Assembly: GCF_018860155.1 (NCBI RefSeq)
Contig: NZ_JAHKNI010000003.1
Location: forward strand, 62,001 to 126,000
Length of the DNA stretch: 64,000 bases
Reading direction: 5' to 3'
Origin: Nocardia albiluteola
GTDB lineage: Bacteria > Actinomycetota > Actinomycetes > Mycobacteriales > Mycobacteriaceae
How positions within the stretch are numbered: the stretch's first letter is position 1; every line of letters begins with the position of its first letter. The notes beneath the pieces are model-generated. The model ran no database searches. It was not told where the DNA came from and saw nothing but the letters and a program-made list of their open reading frames with translations. This document shows positions 16,979-25,188 of the stretch, piece by piece. A program made the position numbers and the translations under genes.

Positions 16979-17560
16979 GTGGGAGACCAACCGCAGACAC
17001 CATCTGAGACGCGGCCCGCCGCGGTGGTGCAGCCAGGGCTGTTCCCCGATGACACCGTGCCCGACGAACTGGTGGGCTACCGGGTGCCCAGCGCATGCCA
17101 GGTGGCCGGGATCACCTACCGGCAGCTCGACTACTGGGCCCGCACCGGCCTGGTCGTCCCGTCGATCCGCAGCGCCACCGGGTCGGGCAGCCAGCGGCTG
17201 TACTCGTTCAAGGACATCCTGGTCCTGAAGATCGTCAAGCGGCTACTGGATGCCGGCATCTCGCTGCAGAACATTCGCATCGCGGTCGATCACCTGCGCA
17301 GCCGCGGGGTCGAGGATCTGGCCGGCATCACCCTGTTCTCCGACGGCGCAACGGTCTACGAGTGCGCCTCGCCCGAGGAGGTCGTCGATTTACTGCAGGG
17401 TGGGCAGGGTGTCTTCGGCATCGCCGTCAGCGGCGCCATGCGCGAGCTGACCGGCGCGATCGCCGCCTTTCCGGCCGAGCGGGCGGAGAGCCATACCGAG
17501 CGCCCCGAGGACGAACTCGCCTTCCGCCGCAAGGTACGAGAGAACCGTAAAACTGGGTAG
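16979..17560 (+). CDS. MerR-family regulator, Rv1830-like
   Basis: A 193-residue protein corresponding to Rv1830. The MerR DNA-binding region is at about 32-105 (VPSACQVAGITYRQLDYWAR, GSGSQRLYSFKDILVLKIVK), followed by a helix and a compact C-terminal part. It differs from the Rv1828-like gene upstream and has its own 226-base leader containing a stem-loop. The start is GTG at 16979. It converges on glnH with 21 bases between the stops. Target genes are unknown. Confidence 0.88.
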   Translation: MGDQPQTPSETRPAAVVQPGLFPDDTVPDELVGYRVPSACQVAGITYRQLDYWARTGLVVPSIRSATGSGSQRLYSFKDILVLKIVKRLLDAGISLQNIRIAVDHLRSRGVEDLAGITLFSDGATVYECASPEEVVDLLQGGQGVFGIAVSGAMRELTGAIAAFPAERAESHTERPEDELAFRRKVRENRKTG

Positions 17561-17581
17561 CTCCCCGCTCGGACGTCGGTA

Positions 17582-18559
17582 TCAGTCCGCATAGTGCGGG
17601 CGTGGCGGACCGGGGGAGGGGCCGAGCAGCGGCGACAGCCAATGCCGATAGAGGCGATCCCAGGTGCCGTCGGCGCGGATGCGTTCCAGGGTGGCATTGA
17701 CGAACCGCACGACGTCGTCGTTGCCCTTGGGGATGCCGACAGCGTACGGCTCGTCGGCGATATTGCCGCCGACCACCTCGATGTTCGGGTCCTGGACAGC
17801 CAGGCCGGCGAGCACCATGTCGTCGGTGCTCACTGCGTCCACTTCGCGCTGCTGCAGCACGACCAGGCAGTCGTCCCAGGTCGGTACGGTCAGAATGGAG
17901 GCGGCGGGCTGCTCGCGCCGGATCCGGTCCAGCGAGGTGGTGCCGGGGACCACGCACACGCGCTTGCCGGCCAGGTCGGCCAGGTCGGTGATGCCGGAGT
18001 TCTTCACCGCCAGTACCCGCTGATGCGCCATCAGGTACACGCTGGAGAATGCGGCGTCCTGCCGCCGGTCGCAGGTGACGGTCATGGTCTTCACCACCAC
18101 ATCGACGGTGTGCTCTTGCAGGACGCGTTCGCGTTCGTCGGAGCCGAGCATCCGGTATTCCACCCGTTCGGGGTCGCCGAACAGATCGCGGGCGATCTCC
18201 TTGGCGATGTCGATGTCGAAACCGGCGAGGGTGGTGCCGCTGACCGGATCTCGGAAGCTGAACAGACTGGTGCTCGCGTCCGTTCCGACTACTAGCCGGC
18301 CGCGGGCGCGTATGGCGTCGAGGTTGGGGCCGCGGCCGACATCGACCGGGCGCAGGCTGGCCGTCGGATCCCCGCAGTGCTGCCCGATATCCGGCGGGGG
18401 TGGCGAATTGGTCGCCGCCGGAGCGGCGTTCACGGGCAGCGGCGGCGGTTCGTTGTAGCCGACCGTGCGATCGGGGGGCGAGTGTAACTCCTGGCCGCAG
18501 CCCGGCACCAGCAGAGCGGTCGCCGCCAGCAGGATGGTCAAGGTTCGCCGCGCAGTCAT
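17582..18559 (-). CDS. glnH: GlnH-like amino-acid-binding lipoprotein
   Basis: A 325-residue solute-binding protein with a signal peptide ending near Cys 21 (LLVPGCGQ, lipobox-like). A Pro-rich linker precedes a type-II periplasmic binding fold (about 85-310, RGRLVVGTDASTSLFSFRDP, DVVVKTMTVTCDRR, GKRVCVVPGTTSLDRI). It is equivalent to M. tuberculosis GlnH (Rv0411c), which binds aspartate/glutamate outside the cell and signals through GlnX to PknG and thence GarA. The ATG overlaps the glnX stop by four bases (ATGA), so the pair is translationally coupled. Unlike M. tuberculosis, no pknG follows; the next gene is the convergent MerR. Confidence 0.87.
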   Translation of the reverse strand: MTARRTLTILLAATALLVPGCGQELHSPPDRTVGYNEPPPLPVNAAPAATNSPPPPDIGQHCGDPTASLRPVDVGRGPNLDAIRARGRLVVGTDASTSLFSFRDPVSGTTLAGFDIDIAKEIARDLFGDPERVEYRMLGSDERERVLQEHTVDVVVKTMTVTCDRRQDAAFSSVYLMAHQRVLAVKNSGITDLADLAGKRVCVVPGTTSLDRIRREQPAASILTVPTWDDCLVVLQQREVDAVSTDDMVLAGLAVQDPNIEVVGGNIADEPYAVGIPKGNDDVVRFVNATLERIRADGTWDRLYRHWLSPLLGPSPGPPRPHYAD

Positions 18560-19899
18560 CGGTACTCCCGCAGTCTCGGCCACAGACCCAGCACCACGAA
18601 CGCCGCGGCCAGCACCGACAGCGCCAGCGCGCCCGGTGCGAGCAGATCCAGTGCGCGGGCCGCGTCGAAGATTCCGGCGCGCAACGTGTTTCGGGTCTCA
18701 GCGATGCCGTTACCGAGCGCGTGGTCGAGCGTGTCCACGTTCACGGCAGCTCCGGTCGGGTCGGGGCCGACCGCGATCGCGTCGGCGCCCGGGAAGTCGC
18801 CGCGGGCCAGCGCGTCGTTCATCCGCTGGTGCGCTTCGCGCCAGCGGACCAGGGCGGCGCGGGCAGTGCTGACGTCACTGAAATCTGTTGCGCGGCGCGG
18901 GTATTGGTTGAGCAACTGGGCCACTTTGGTGGTGGCGTCGTCGTAGTTGCGGTCGTAGTCGCCACCGACTTGGCGGCGCACAAGTTTCAGGGTTTCGGCG
19001 GCACGGGCCCGCTCCACCTGGATGCGGCTCTGGGTCAGCTCGGTGGCCGGCACCATGCCGTTGTCGCGGGCCTCGGTGGTCGAGACTGCCGAGATCGACC
19101 CGGCGAGCACCGTCCAGGTCAGCAGGCTGACCACTGTGACGGAGGTCAGCAGCAGGCCCAGGTTGAACACCCGGCGCCAGCGTCGCGCCAGATACAGCTG
19201 GACGGCGACCAACGCGGCCAGCGCCACCAGCGGCAGCAGGATCGCCGACCATGGCGGCCGCACGTGATTGCGCTGGGTGGCGATGATCGCGTCGGACCGG
19301 TGCTGCTGCAGTTCTGCCGCCTCCGGCAGCATCGTGGTCCGCATCAGGTGCGACGCTTCGCTCAGGTAGGCGGCGCCCACGGAATGGTCGTCTCGGTTGT
19401 TGGCGCGGGCGGTTTCGACCAGGCCGGCGTAGATGGGCAGTCCGGTCGCGATGCGGGTGCGCAGCTGAGAGTCCGGAGCGTCGTCGGCGCTGTTCGACTG
19501 CGCGACCAGGTCGGCCGAGGCCTCGCCCAGTGCCTGGTAGTAGCGTTCGCGCACCGATGTGGGTTCCAGTCCGCTGGACAGGAACGCGGTGCCGGCGGCG
19601 GCGTCGGTCATCGACAGCGAGGTGTACAGGCTCTGCGCCAAATTGGCATCCGGTTCGGCCGTGTTCAGCAGATAGTCCAGGGAGTGCTGGCGGCTGCTCA
19701 CCGCCGTAGCCGTCACCGCACCCGCCAGCAGGCACAATGCCGCCAGCAGCAACCCGAGGGCGATCAGCTTGGCCGGTGAGGACCGGATGAACGCGTGCAG
19801 ATCGGTCGCATCCAGGCGCTTGTGCACGAAGGCGACCGCGGCCGGCGCAGAGGGCTCATCGTCTAGCCGATACCTGGTCTGAGTCGTATCCACCTCCAT
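18556..19899 (-). CDS. glnX: GlnX-like transmembrane sensor
   Basis: A 447-residue membrane protein like Rv0412c (GlnX). It has one membrane segment at about 43-67, an extracellular helical domain, two segments at about 218-270 (ILLPLVALAALVAVQLYLA and LLLTSVTVVSLLTWTVLAG), a second extracellular helical domain and a final segment near 415-440. In mycobacteria GlnX partners the lipoprotein GlnH and relays amino-acid availability to kinase PknG. Here it heads a two-gene unit glnX-glnH only 3 kb from garA, the end target of that pathway. The kinase itself is absent from the window. Confidence 0.82.
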   Translation of the reverse strand: MEVDTTQTRYRLDDEPSAPAAVAFVHKRLDATDLHAFIRSSPAKLIALGLLLAALCLLAGAVTATAVSSRQHSLDYLLNTAEPDANLAQSLYTSLSMTDAAAGTAFLSSGLEPTSVRERYYQALGEASADLVAQSNSADDAPDSQLRTRIATGLPIYAGLVETARANNRDDHSVGAAYLSEASHLMRTTMLPEAAELQQHRSDAIIATQRNHVRPPWSAILLPLVALAALVAVQLYLARRWRRVFNLGLLLTSVTVVSLLTWTVLAGSISAVSTTEARDNGMVPATELTQSRIQVERARAAETLKLVRRQVGGDYDRNYDDATTKVAQLLNQYPRRATDFSDVSTARAALVRWREAHQRMNDALARGDFPGADAIAVGPDPTGAAVNVDTLDHALGNGIAETRNTLRAGIFDAARALDLLAPGALALSVLAAAFVVLGLWPRLREYR

Positions 19900-19996
19900 C
19901 CGGTCGCCTATGTGTTCGATGCCCCCTCACCCCATTGTGGTCCAATCGGGGCCGCTTTGGGCGTGTTGCGTCGAAGTAGCCGCCACCGACCTGCTG

Positions 19997-21511
19997 CTAT
20001 TGCCAAAGCAGGGGCGGCTGGATTTCGGTGCCACGCGCGGCGATGTGGCCGTCTGGGCGGATCAGGATGAGCTCGCCCGGGCGGGGTGCGTAGATTTCCT
20101 GGAATTCGCCACGGCCATCGAGAATCCCGCGTGCTGTCGTGGAACTGATCCGGTGCACGCGCATGTGGATCGGGTCGAGGTTATCGGCGATGGTGGGATC
20201 GTCGTTGTCGAAGGCGATCAGGTTCCAGTGCGGGCCGCGGGTGAGGTCGAACAGATCGCCGCTGAACTCGGGGCCCGCCAGGCCGGTGACGTTCGGTGCC
20301 CGGTCGCCGGCAACCGGTGCCGCGGAGTTGGCCGCAGCTTGTTTGGGGTGGTAGTGGATGCCGAGGCCGGTGGTGACGGCGTCATCGGCGATCTCGCCCA
20401 GGGCTGAACTCAGCTCGTCGATATCGCCGCCCATCCGCTCGGTCGTGCGGTCGATCTTGTCCGTGCTCAACGCGAGGACCCTGCGGGCAACGGGAATCCG
20501 CTCGGCGCCATAGGTGTCCAGCAGGCCAGGGTCTGCTCCTTCGATGACCGCACCCAGTTTCCAGCCCAAGTTGTAGGCGTCCTGGATCCCGGTGTTCATG
20601 CCCTGACCGCCGGCCGGGGAATGTACGTGCGCGGCGTCGCCCGCGAGCAGTACGCGGCCCCGGCGGTAGTCGGTCACCATGCGGACGTTGACGCGATAGA
20701 TCGAAAGCCAGTTCGCGCTGGTCAGCTTGACGTCGGCGGCTCGTTCGTCGAGCAGTTGCTGGTACAGCTCGAGGCTCGGTTCCGCCGGCTGCGCCTGCGC
20801 CGGGATGGGGGTCTGGAGTTGAAACAGGTCGCTGTTGGGCAGCGGCGTGAGCACGAGCATTCCCTTGTCGGACGGCCAGATGTGCATGTGGCTGTGGTCC
20901 AGGTCAGCGACGGTGACATCGCCGATGTACCAGCGCTGCGACTCGTAGGTCTGTCCCTCCAAGTGCAAGTCGATCAGCTTGCGGGTCGTGCTCTTGCCGC
21001 CGTCGGTTCCCACGACGTAGCGCGCCCGGATCGTGCTGTCGCCCTGCGCTGTCCGCAGGGTCACCGCGACCCCCTCGGTGTCCTGGGTGAGGTCGACTGC
21101 TGCCACGCCGTATTCGACCATGCCACCCAGTTCGCGCAGTCGTTCGCGCAGCGCGTGCTCGACATCGAACTGCCCGATCCACAGCGCGTCGGGGTAGGGA
21201 GTGTGAAAGGTATCCCTGGCGCGCACCACGATCGAGGGCCGATCGACAACGTCTCCGGACCGATCGTGGAATCGCACCGGCAGATCGGCGACGCCGGTGC
21301 GCACGACGTGATCGACGGCGCCGAGGTCGTCCAGTACCTCCAGCGAGCGGGACTGGATTGTCTTGGCCTTGGACGCGCGGTTCGGTGCGGTGTCCCGCTC
21401 GATCACGCGGCAGGTGATGCCCCGGCGGGCGAGATCGCAGGCCAGCGTGAGTCCTACCGGACCAGCACCGATGACAAGGACGTCGGTCTGGATCATGTCG
21501 TGGTCGCTCAT
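19997..21511 (-). CDS. FAD-dependent aromatic-type monooxygenase
   Basis: A 504-residue flavoprotein hydroxylase (PHBH-like fold). It has the dinucleotide motif VLVIGAGPVGLTLACDLA near 11-28, the DG motif VVGTDGGKSTTRKLI near 165, and the GD motif GRVLLAGDAAHVHSPAGGQG near 285. Relatives use NAD(P)H and oxygen to hydroxylate aromatics or drug-like compounds, and some inactivate rifamycin. The substrate cannot be assigned here. The ATG is preceded by GGGAGGAAGAG. It is transcribed divergently from a TetR gene, with two matching palindromes between them, so it is very likely repressed by that TetR. Confidence 0.88.
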   Translation of the reverse strand: MSDHDMIQTDVLVIGAGPVGLTLACDLARRGITCRVIERDTAPNRASKAKTIQSRSLEVLDDLGAVDHVVRTGVADLPVRFHDRSGDVVDRPSIVVRARDTFHTPYPDALWIGQFDVEHALRERLRELGGMVEYGVAAVDLTQDTEGVAVTLRTAQGDSTIRARYVVGTDGGKSTTRKLIDLHLEGQTYESQRWYIGDVTVADLDHSHMHIWPSDKGMLVLTPLPNSDLFQLQTPIPAQAQPAEPSLELYQQLLDERAADVKLTSANWLSIYRVNVRMVTDYRRGRVLLAGDAAHVHSPAGGQGMNTGIQDAYNLGWKLGAVIEGADPGLLDTYGAERIPVARRVLALSTDKIDRTTERMGGDIDELSSALGEIADDAVTTGLGIHYHPKQAAANSAAPVAGDRAPNVTGLAGPEFSGDLFDLTRGPHWNLIAFDNDDPTIADNLDPIHMRVHRISSTTARGILDGRGEFQEIYAPRPGELILIRPDGHIAARGTEIQPPLLWQ

Positions 21512-21535
21512 CTCTTCCTCCCATGACAGCTAATT

Positions 21536-21553
21536 AGATGCAGAACTGCATCT
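21536..21553. promoter_or_regulatory. Operator 1 for the adjacent TetR regulator
   Basis: AGATGCAG-AA-CTGCATCT is a perfect 8+2+8 palindrome, 25 bases upstream of the monooxygenase ATG, where its -10/+1 region should be. A second copy lies at 21584-21599. Confidence 0.7.
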
Positions 21554-21580
21554 TATGCTGCTCAGAATACGAGTAGTTGA

Positions 21581-21586
21581 TAAGAT
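21581..21586 (+). promoter_or_regulatory. -10 element giving a probable leaderless TetR mRNA
   Basis: TAAGAT ends 6 bases before the GTG at 21593, with no ribosome-binding site. It overlaps operator 2, so the regulator probably represses itself. Confidence 0.5.
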
Positions 21587-21599
21587 GCGCAAGTGCATC
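21584..21599. promoter_or_regulatory. Operator 2 for the adjacent TetR regulator
   Basis: GATGCGC-AA-GTGCATC repeats the GATGC...GCATC architecture and AA centre of operator 1 with one mismatch. The centres are 47 bases apart. It covers the TetR start codon. Confidence 0.65.
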
Positions 21600-22204
21600 C
21601 AAAGAGTGATCGAGGGGTCCACCGCCGCCGCGGGTCGGCGCTGCAGGAGGCCCTGTTGAGCGCCGCCTGGGCGGTGCTGCGTGAGAACGGCTACGCCGGA
21701 TTCACCCTCGAGGCCGTGGCCAATCGGGCTGGCACCAGCCGTCCGGTCATCGCCCGCCGATGGGCCACCCGGCAGGAACTGCTGGACGCGACCATCGCCC
21801 ACGTCGGCGCGCAGCGTGGCAACCCGACGCCCGACACCGGCAGCCTGCGCGGCGATCTGATCGCACTGCTACGCAGGGCCAACAACGCCCGCCTCGACCT
21901 CGCCACCATGCTGGGCGTGCAGCTTGGTGGCTACTATCAGGAGACCGGCAGAACCCTGGCCGACATGCGCGAAGCCCTGATCGGCGGACACGACCACGCG
22001 TTGGATGACGTTCTGGCGGCCGGCGTCGAGCGCGGCGAAATCGACCCCGACCGGTTGATTCCGCGGATCCGAGCCCTGCCCATGGACCTGCTCCGCCACC
22101 ACGTCCTCATGACACTCGAACCGATGCCTGAGGAAGGCATCGAGCAGATCGTTGACATGATCTTCCTGCCGCTCGTCCGCCCCACGCGGGGATCGGATCA
22201 GTAA
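21593..22204 (+). CDS. TetR-family regulator of the divergent monooxygenase
   Basis: A 203-residue TetR protein with HTH near 32-62 (FTLEAVANRAGTSRPVIARR) and a C-terminal ligand/dimer domain of the TetR_C type (ALPMDLLRHHVLM near 160). The GTG start lies on operator 2 and within 6 bases of a -10 box, indicating a leaderless, autoregulated mRNA. Divergent pairing with the flavin monooxygenase suggests induction by that enzyme's substrate. It ends at a stem-loop shared with the convergent GntR gene. Confidence 0.85.
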   Translation: MHPKSDRGVHRRRGSALQEALLSAAWAVLRENGYAGFTLEAVANRAGTSRPVIARRWATRQELLDATIAHVGAQRGNPTPDTGSLRGDLIALLRRANNARLDLATMLGVQLGGYYQETGRTLADMREALIGGHDHALDDVLAAGVERGEIDPDRLIPRIRALPMDLLRHHVLMTLEPMPEEGIEQIVDMIFLPLVRPTRGSDQ

Positions 22205-22268
22205 GCGACCGTGCCCCGTTCGGCTCCCTATCCCCACGCCGCCGTGGCCGCAGTCCCAACCGCCACTA

Positions 22269-22310
22269 CCTGACGACGCTCCGGCCGGTCGGAGGGCAAC
22301 CTACGTCAGG
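22269..22310. terminator. Nested inverted repeat between convergent regulators
   Basis: CCTGACG (22269-22275) pairs partly with CGTCAGG (22304-22310), enclosing CTCCG/CGGAG (22279-22294). It sits between two converging stop codons and includes the GntR stop. It has no T tract and is probably a bidirectional terminator. Confidence 0.4.
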
Positions 22311-23001
22311 GTCGATGTCGGCTTTCTTGTTCTGCCAGTGCAGCCGTCGTGAGGGTGAGGTGTCGGGTCAGTAGGTCGGCGGCGGTGTCGGGGTCGCGGG
22401 CCAGCGCTGCCTCCTCCAATCGGCGATGCTCGTCGATGCCGTCGCGGTCGGGGTCGCGGTACGCCGACCAGCGGCGAGCCAGCTCGCTCGCGACCCACAT
22501 CCGGTCGAAGGTCTCCAGCAACACCGGGTTGCCGCTCCCTTCCAGAAGGGTGCGATGGAACACCCGATGGGCCTCGGCCCAGGCCTCGCTGTAGTACTCG
22601 CCGTCCTCCGGGGTGAATACCGGTGTACGCGCCAAGCGGTGGTGGGCAGCTCGGACATCGCCCTCCCAGTCGACGTCACCACGTTCGATCGACATGCGTA
22701 GCAGGACCGGCTCGATGGTCCGGCGGGCCTCGCCGATCTGCTGCCAACGGTGATCGGAATAAGCCGGGACGGCGAAGCCGCGATTGGTGAGTCGTTCGGC
22801 CAGGCCCTCACCGACCAGTCGCACGAGCGCTTCCCGCACCACAGCCAGGCTCACGCCGTGTTGCCTGGATAGGTCCTGCGGCTTGAGCGCGACGCCGGGC
22901 GCGTACTGGCCGCGCATGATCGCGTGCCGCAAGTGTGTGTAGACCCGCTCGGAAAGCATCTGCTTCTCCGGCGAGGTCGGGGTGTGGGCCGTCCGGGTCA
23001 T
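22306..23001 (-). CDS. GntR/FadR-family transcriptional regulator
   Basis: A 231-residue regulator with an N-terminal winged helix (about 15-75, ALKPQDLSRQHGVSLAVVRE) and an all-helical FCD-type C-terminal domain (about 85-220, containing HRVFHRTLLEGSGN). FCD domains usually bind a small carboxylic acid with a metal. The ATG at 23001 is used; another ATG six codons upstream (23019) is possible and neither has a clear ribosome-binding site. It is divergent from the PEBP/SDR pair and separated from it by a palindrome, so it likely controls that pair. Confidence 0.82.
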   Translation of the reverse strand: MTRTAHTPTSPEKQMLSERVYTHLRHAIMRGQYAPGVALKPQDLSRQHGVSLAVVREALVRLVGEGLAERLTNRGFAVPAYSDHRWQQIGEARRTIEPVLLRMSIERGDVDWEGDVRAAHHRLARTPVFTPEDGEYYSEAWAEAHRVFHRTLLEGSGNPVLLETFDRMWVASELARRWSAYRDPDRDGIDEHRRLEEAALARDPDTAADLLTRHLTLTTAALAEQESRHRP

Positions 23002-23026
23002 GGTTCGATCATAGACCATATTGCCG

Positions 23027-23038
23027 ATAATCGATTAT
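23027..23038. promoter_or_regulatory. Candidate GntR operator (ATAATCGATTAT)
   Basis: A perfect 12-base AT-rich palindrome lies in the divergent promoter region between the GntR gene and the PEBP gene. It stands out in otherwise GC-rich DNA. Assignment to the GntR protein is by position only. Confidence 0.5.
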
Positions 23039-23092
23039 TGTTGCTATCGTCGATCTTACTGATCCGGTACACGACTCGAAAGGCCCGACACG

Positions 23093-23626
23093 ATGAACGC
23101 AAACAACCCCTTTGCCAGGCTCCCCGAGGCGGCCTCGTTCACCGTCACCAGCACCACGGTGAGCGACGGCGCCGCCTGGCAACCCGCACAGTGCTCCTCC
23201 GGCACCCCGGGCGGCAAAGACGTTTCCCCGCATCTGAGTTGGAGTGGCGCCCCAGCAGGCACCAAGAGTTACGCCGTGACCGTGTACGACCCAGACGCCC
23301 CCACCGGCTCCGGCTTTTGGCACTGGGCTGTCGCCAACATCCCGGCCACGACGACCAGCCTTCCCGAGGGCGCCGGGGACGACGCGGGCATCGGGTTGCC
23401 GGTCGGCTCATTCCAATTGCCGAACGACGCACGGCTGCCCCGGTACATCGGTGCGGCACCGCCGGCAGGACACGGTGAGCATCGCTATTTCGTCACCGTG
23501 CACGCCCTGGATGTCGACGACATCGGCATCGCCTCCGACTCCACTCCGGCTCTGCTCGGATTCACCATCGCCGGCCACATCCTGGGCCGAGCGACGCTCG
23601 TCGCCACGGCGGAGACACTGGCGTGA
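23093..23626 (+). CDS. YbhB/YbcL (PEBP)-family protein
   Basis: A 177-residue protein of the phosphatidylethanolamine-binding/Raf-kinase-inhibitor-like family, with the ligand-site motifs VTVYDPDAPTGSGFWHW near 62-78 and GEHRYFVTVHALD near 130-142. There is no signal peptide, so it is cytosolic. Bacterial members have no agreed function; anion or small-molecule binding is typical. It heads a probable two-gene unit with the SDR gene, 108 bases apart, under the divergent GntR regulator. Confidence 0.85.
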   Translation: MNANNPFARLPEAASFTVTSTTVSDGAAWQPAQCSSGTPGGKDVSPHLSWSGAPAGTKSYAVTVYDPDAPTGSGFWHWAVANIPATTTSLPEGAGDDAGIGLPVGSFQLPNDARLPRYIGAAPPAGHGEHRYFVTVHALDVDDIGIASDSTPALLGFTIAGHILGRATLVATAETLA

Positions 23627-23734
23627 GCTCCGCTCGAGGTGCCGGTTCCGCCACCAACGCGGATTCGTCGTACACGGCTTCCTGTGGCTGAGTCGAAGAT
23701 GCGAGGACGGGAAATGAAACTACAAGGAAAAGTT

Positions 23735-24577
23735 ATGAGCGACACCAACATCGGCCGCATGACCGATCGCACCGTGCTCATCACGGGCGCCACGGACGGA
23801 CTCGGCCGCGAACTCGCGGTGCGTCTCGGCGCAGCGGACGCGCGGCTGATCCTGCACGGTCGCAACCCCGATCGGGCCGATGCGGTCGCGGCTGAGGTAA
23901 CGGCCGCGAGCGGACACACGCCGCGGATCATCCTGGCCGACCTGTCACGACTCGAGCAGGTGGACCAGCTGGCCGACGAGATCATCGCCAGCACTTCACG
24001 ATTGGATGTGCTGGTGAACAACGCGGGAACCGGCGGCCCCCCGGACGGGAAACGTGAACTCAGCGCCGACGGCAACGAATTGCTGTGGGCAGTCAACCAT
24101 CTGGCCCCGTATCGACTGACGCGGCGCTTGCTTCCGCTGCTGCGGGCCTCGGCTCCGGCGCGGGTGGTGAACGTAGCCTCCGCCGGGCAGCACGAGATCA
24201 ACCTCGACGATCCGACCCCCGAGAACGGCCACGACGCCTACACCGCCTACTGCCGCGCCAAGCTGGCGATGATCATGGCTACCATCGAGTACGCCGAGGA
24301 ACTCGACGGGACCGGCGTCACCGTGAACGCCCTGCACCCGGCCACACTCATGGCGACGACCATGGTGCTGGAATCCGGCATCACGCCGATCAGCACGGTC
24401 GGCCAGGGCGCGGATGCCACACTTCGGCTGATCTGCGATCCGGGGCTGGCGCAGACAACGGGCCGGTATTTCAATGGCACCAGCCAGAGCCGTCCCCACG
24501 CGCAGGCCGACGATCCGAAGGCACGCCGTCGCCTGGTCGAGATCAGCGACACCGCAGTCGTTTCAGCGATGGGCTGA
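23735..24577 (+). CDS. Short-chain dehydrogenase/reductase
   Basis: A 280-residue SDR with the cofactor motif TGATDGLG near 15-22, NNAG near 92-95, a Ser in NVASAGQ and the active-site pair in YTAYCRAK near 160-168. The pattern resembles the retinol-dehydrogenase-like SDRs that use NADP. The ATG at 23735 follows AAGGAAAAG at the right distance and is preferred to an ATG seven codons upstream. The substrate is unknown. It probably shares regulation with the PEBP gene. Confidence 0.82.
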   Translation: MSDTNIGRMTDRTVLITGATDGLGRELAVRLGAADARLILHGRNPDRADAVAAEVTAASGHTPRIILADLSRLEQVDQLADEIIASTSRLDVLVNNAGTGGPPDGKRELSADGNELLWAVNHLAPYRLTRRLLPLLRASAPARVVNVASAGQHEINLDDPTPENGHDAYTAYCRAKLAMIMATIEYAEELDGTGVTVNALHPATLMATTMVLESGITPISTVGQGADATLRLICDPGLAQTTGRYFNGTSQSRPHAQADDPKARRRLVEISDTAVVSAMG

Positions 24578-25188
24578 GGTCGCGCGCCGCGTGGCGTACG
24601 AGGGTCACAAGCGCCGCGGGCTGCCGGTGCCGATCCTGCCGAGATCCGCACTCGGCACCGCTCGGCTCCACGCCCGAAGCAGTGTCGAAATCCGCGCCGA
24701 AGCGGTTCCAATTCTCGCGCTCACGACCGGCGAGTGATATTTGACACCACACTGACGCAGAAGATGTTGGTAACGGCCAATTTTGACGTCTCCCCAATAG
24801 GGGTGATGGTGGTGGGTGAGTGCCTTTGGGACGCAAACCTCCCCGATCAGCGTTGACTTCCCTGTAGAAGGGATCCGCGGTCTCGCGCGACAGCGTCGAG
24901 TGTGTCGGTGTACGGGTCTACGTTTGAAAGGTTCTGCGCAGCAACACCTATAGGTAGTCGGTGGGGATGTCGGTCTGGCTACTCGACGCGCGGCTGGCCA
25001 CCGACAACATCGCCACCGAGGTCGGCCGGCTCCGTGACCGGCCAAGTGAGGGAAGGGGTTTGGTGCTCAGCTCTTACTGCCACAAATTAGAATCGCGATC
25101 GATCGCAGCCCGGTCATAAATCGTTTGTAGGCGGGACCGACAGTAGGTACGCTCGCGGCGGGTTCGTCCGGGGATCAAGGATGTGGTT
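24578..25188. other. 600-base gene-poor stretch, possible mobile-element relic
   Basis: No intact gene is supported. From about 24738 the composition drops towards AT and shows short motifs of the form TTTGACACC, TTTTGACGTC and GTTGACTTC, plus a CCCCAATAGGGG hairpin at 24794-24805. A 50-codon frame (24967-25119, +, MSVWLLDARLATDNIATEVG) and a minus-strand frame with a GKSTL-like segment (within 24605-25045) look like scraps. The stretch resembles the end region of a decayed insertion sequence, but I cannot name a family. Confidence 0.35.

Noticed and set aside
17561-17581. Looked for a pknG gene after glnH as in M. tuberculosis.
   Set aside because: Only 21 bases separate glnH from the convergent MerR gene; no kinase gene is in the window.
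24605-25045. A minus-strand frame with a Walker-A-like STGKSTLIG segment, considered as an ATPase or transposition protein.
   Set aside because: The start and the rest of the domain are missing and the flanks are low-quality Arg-rich sequence. At most it is a remnant.
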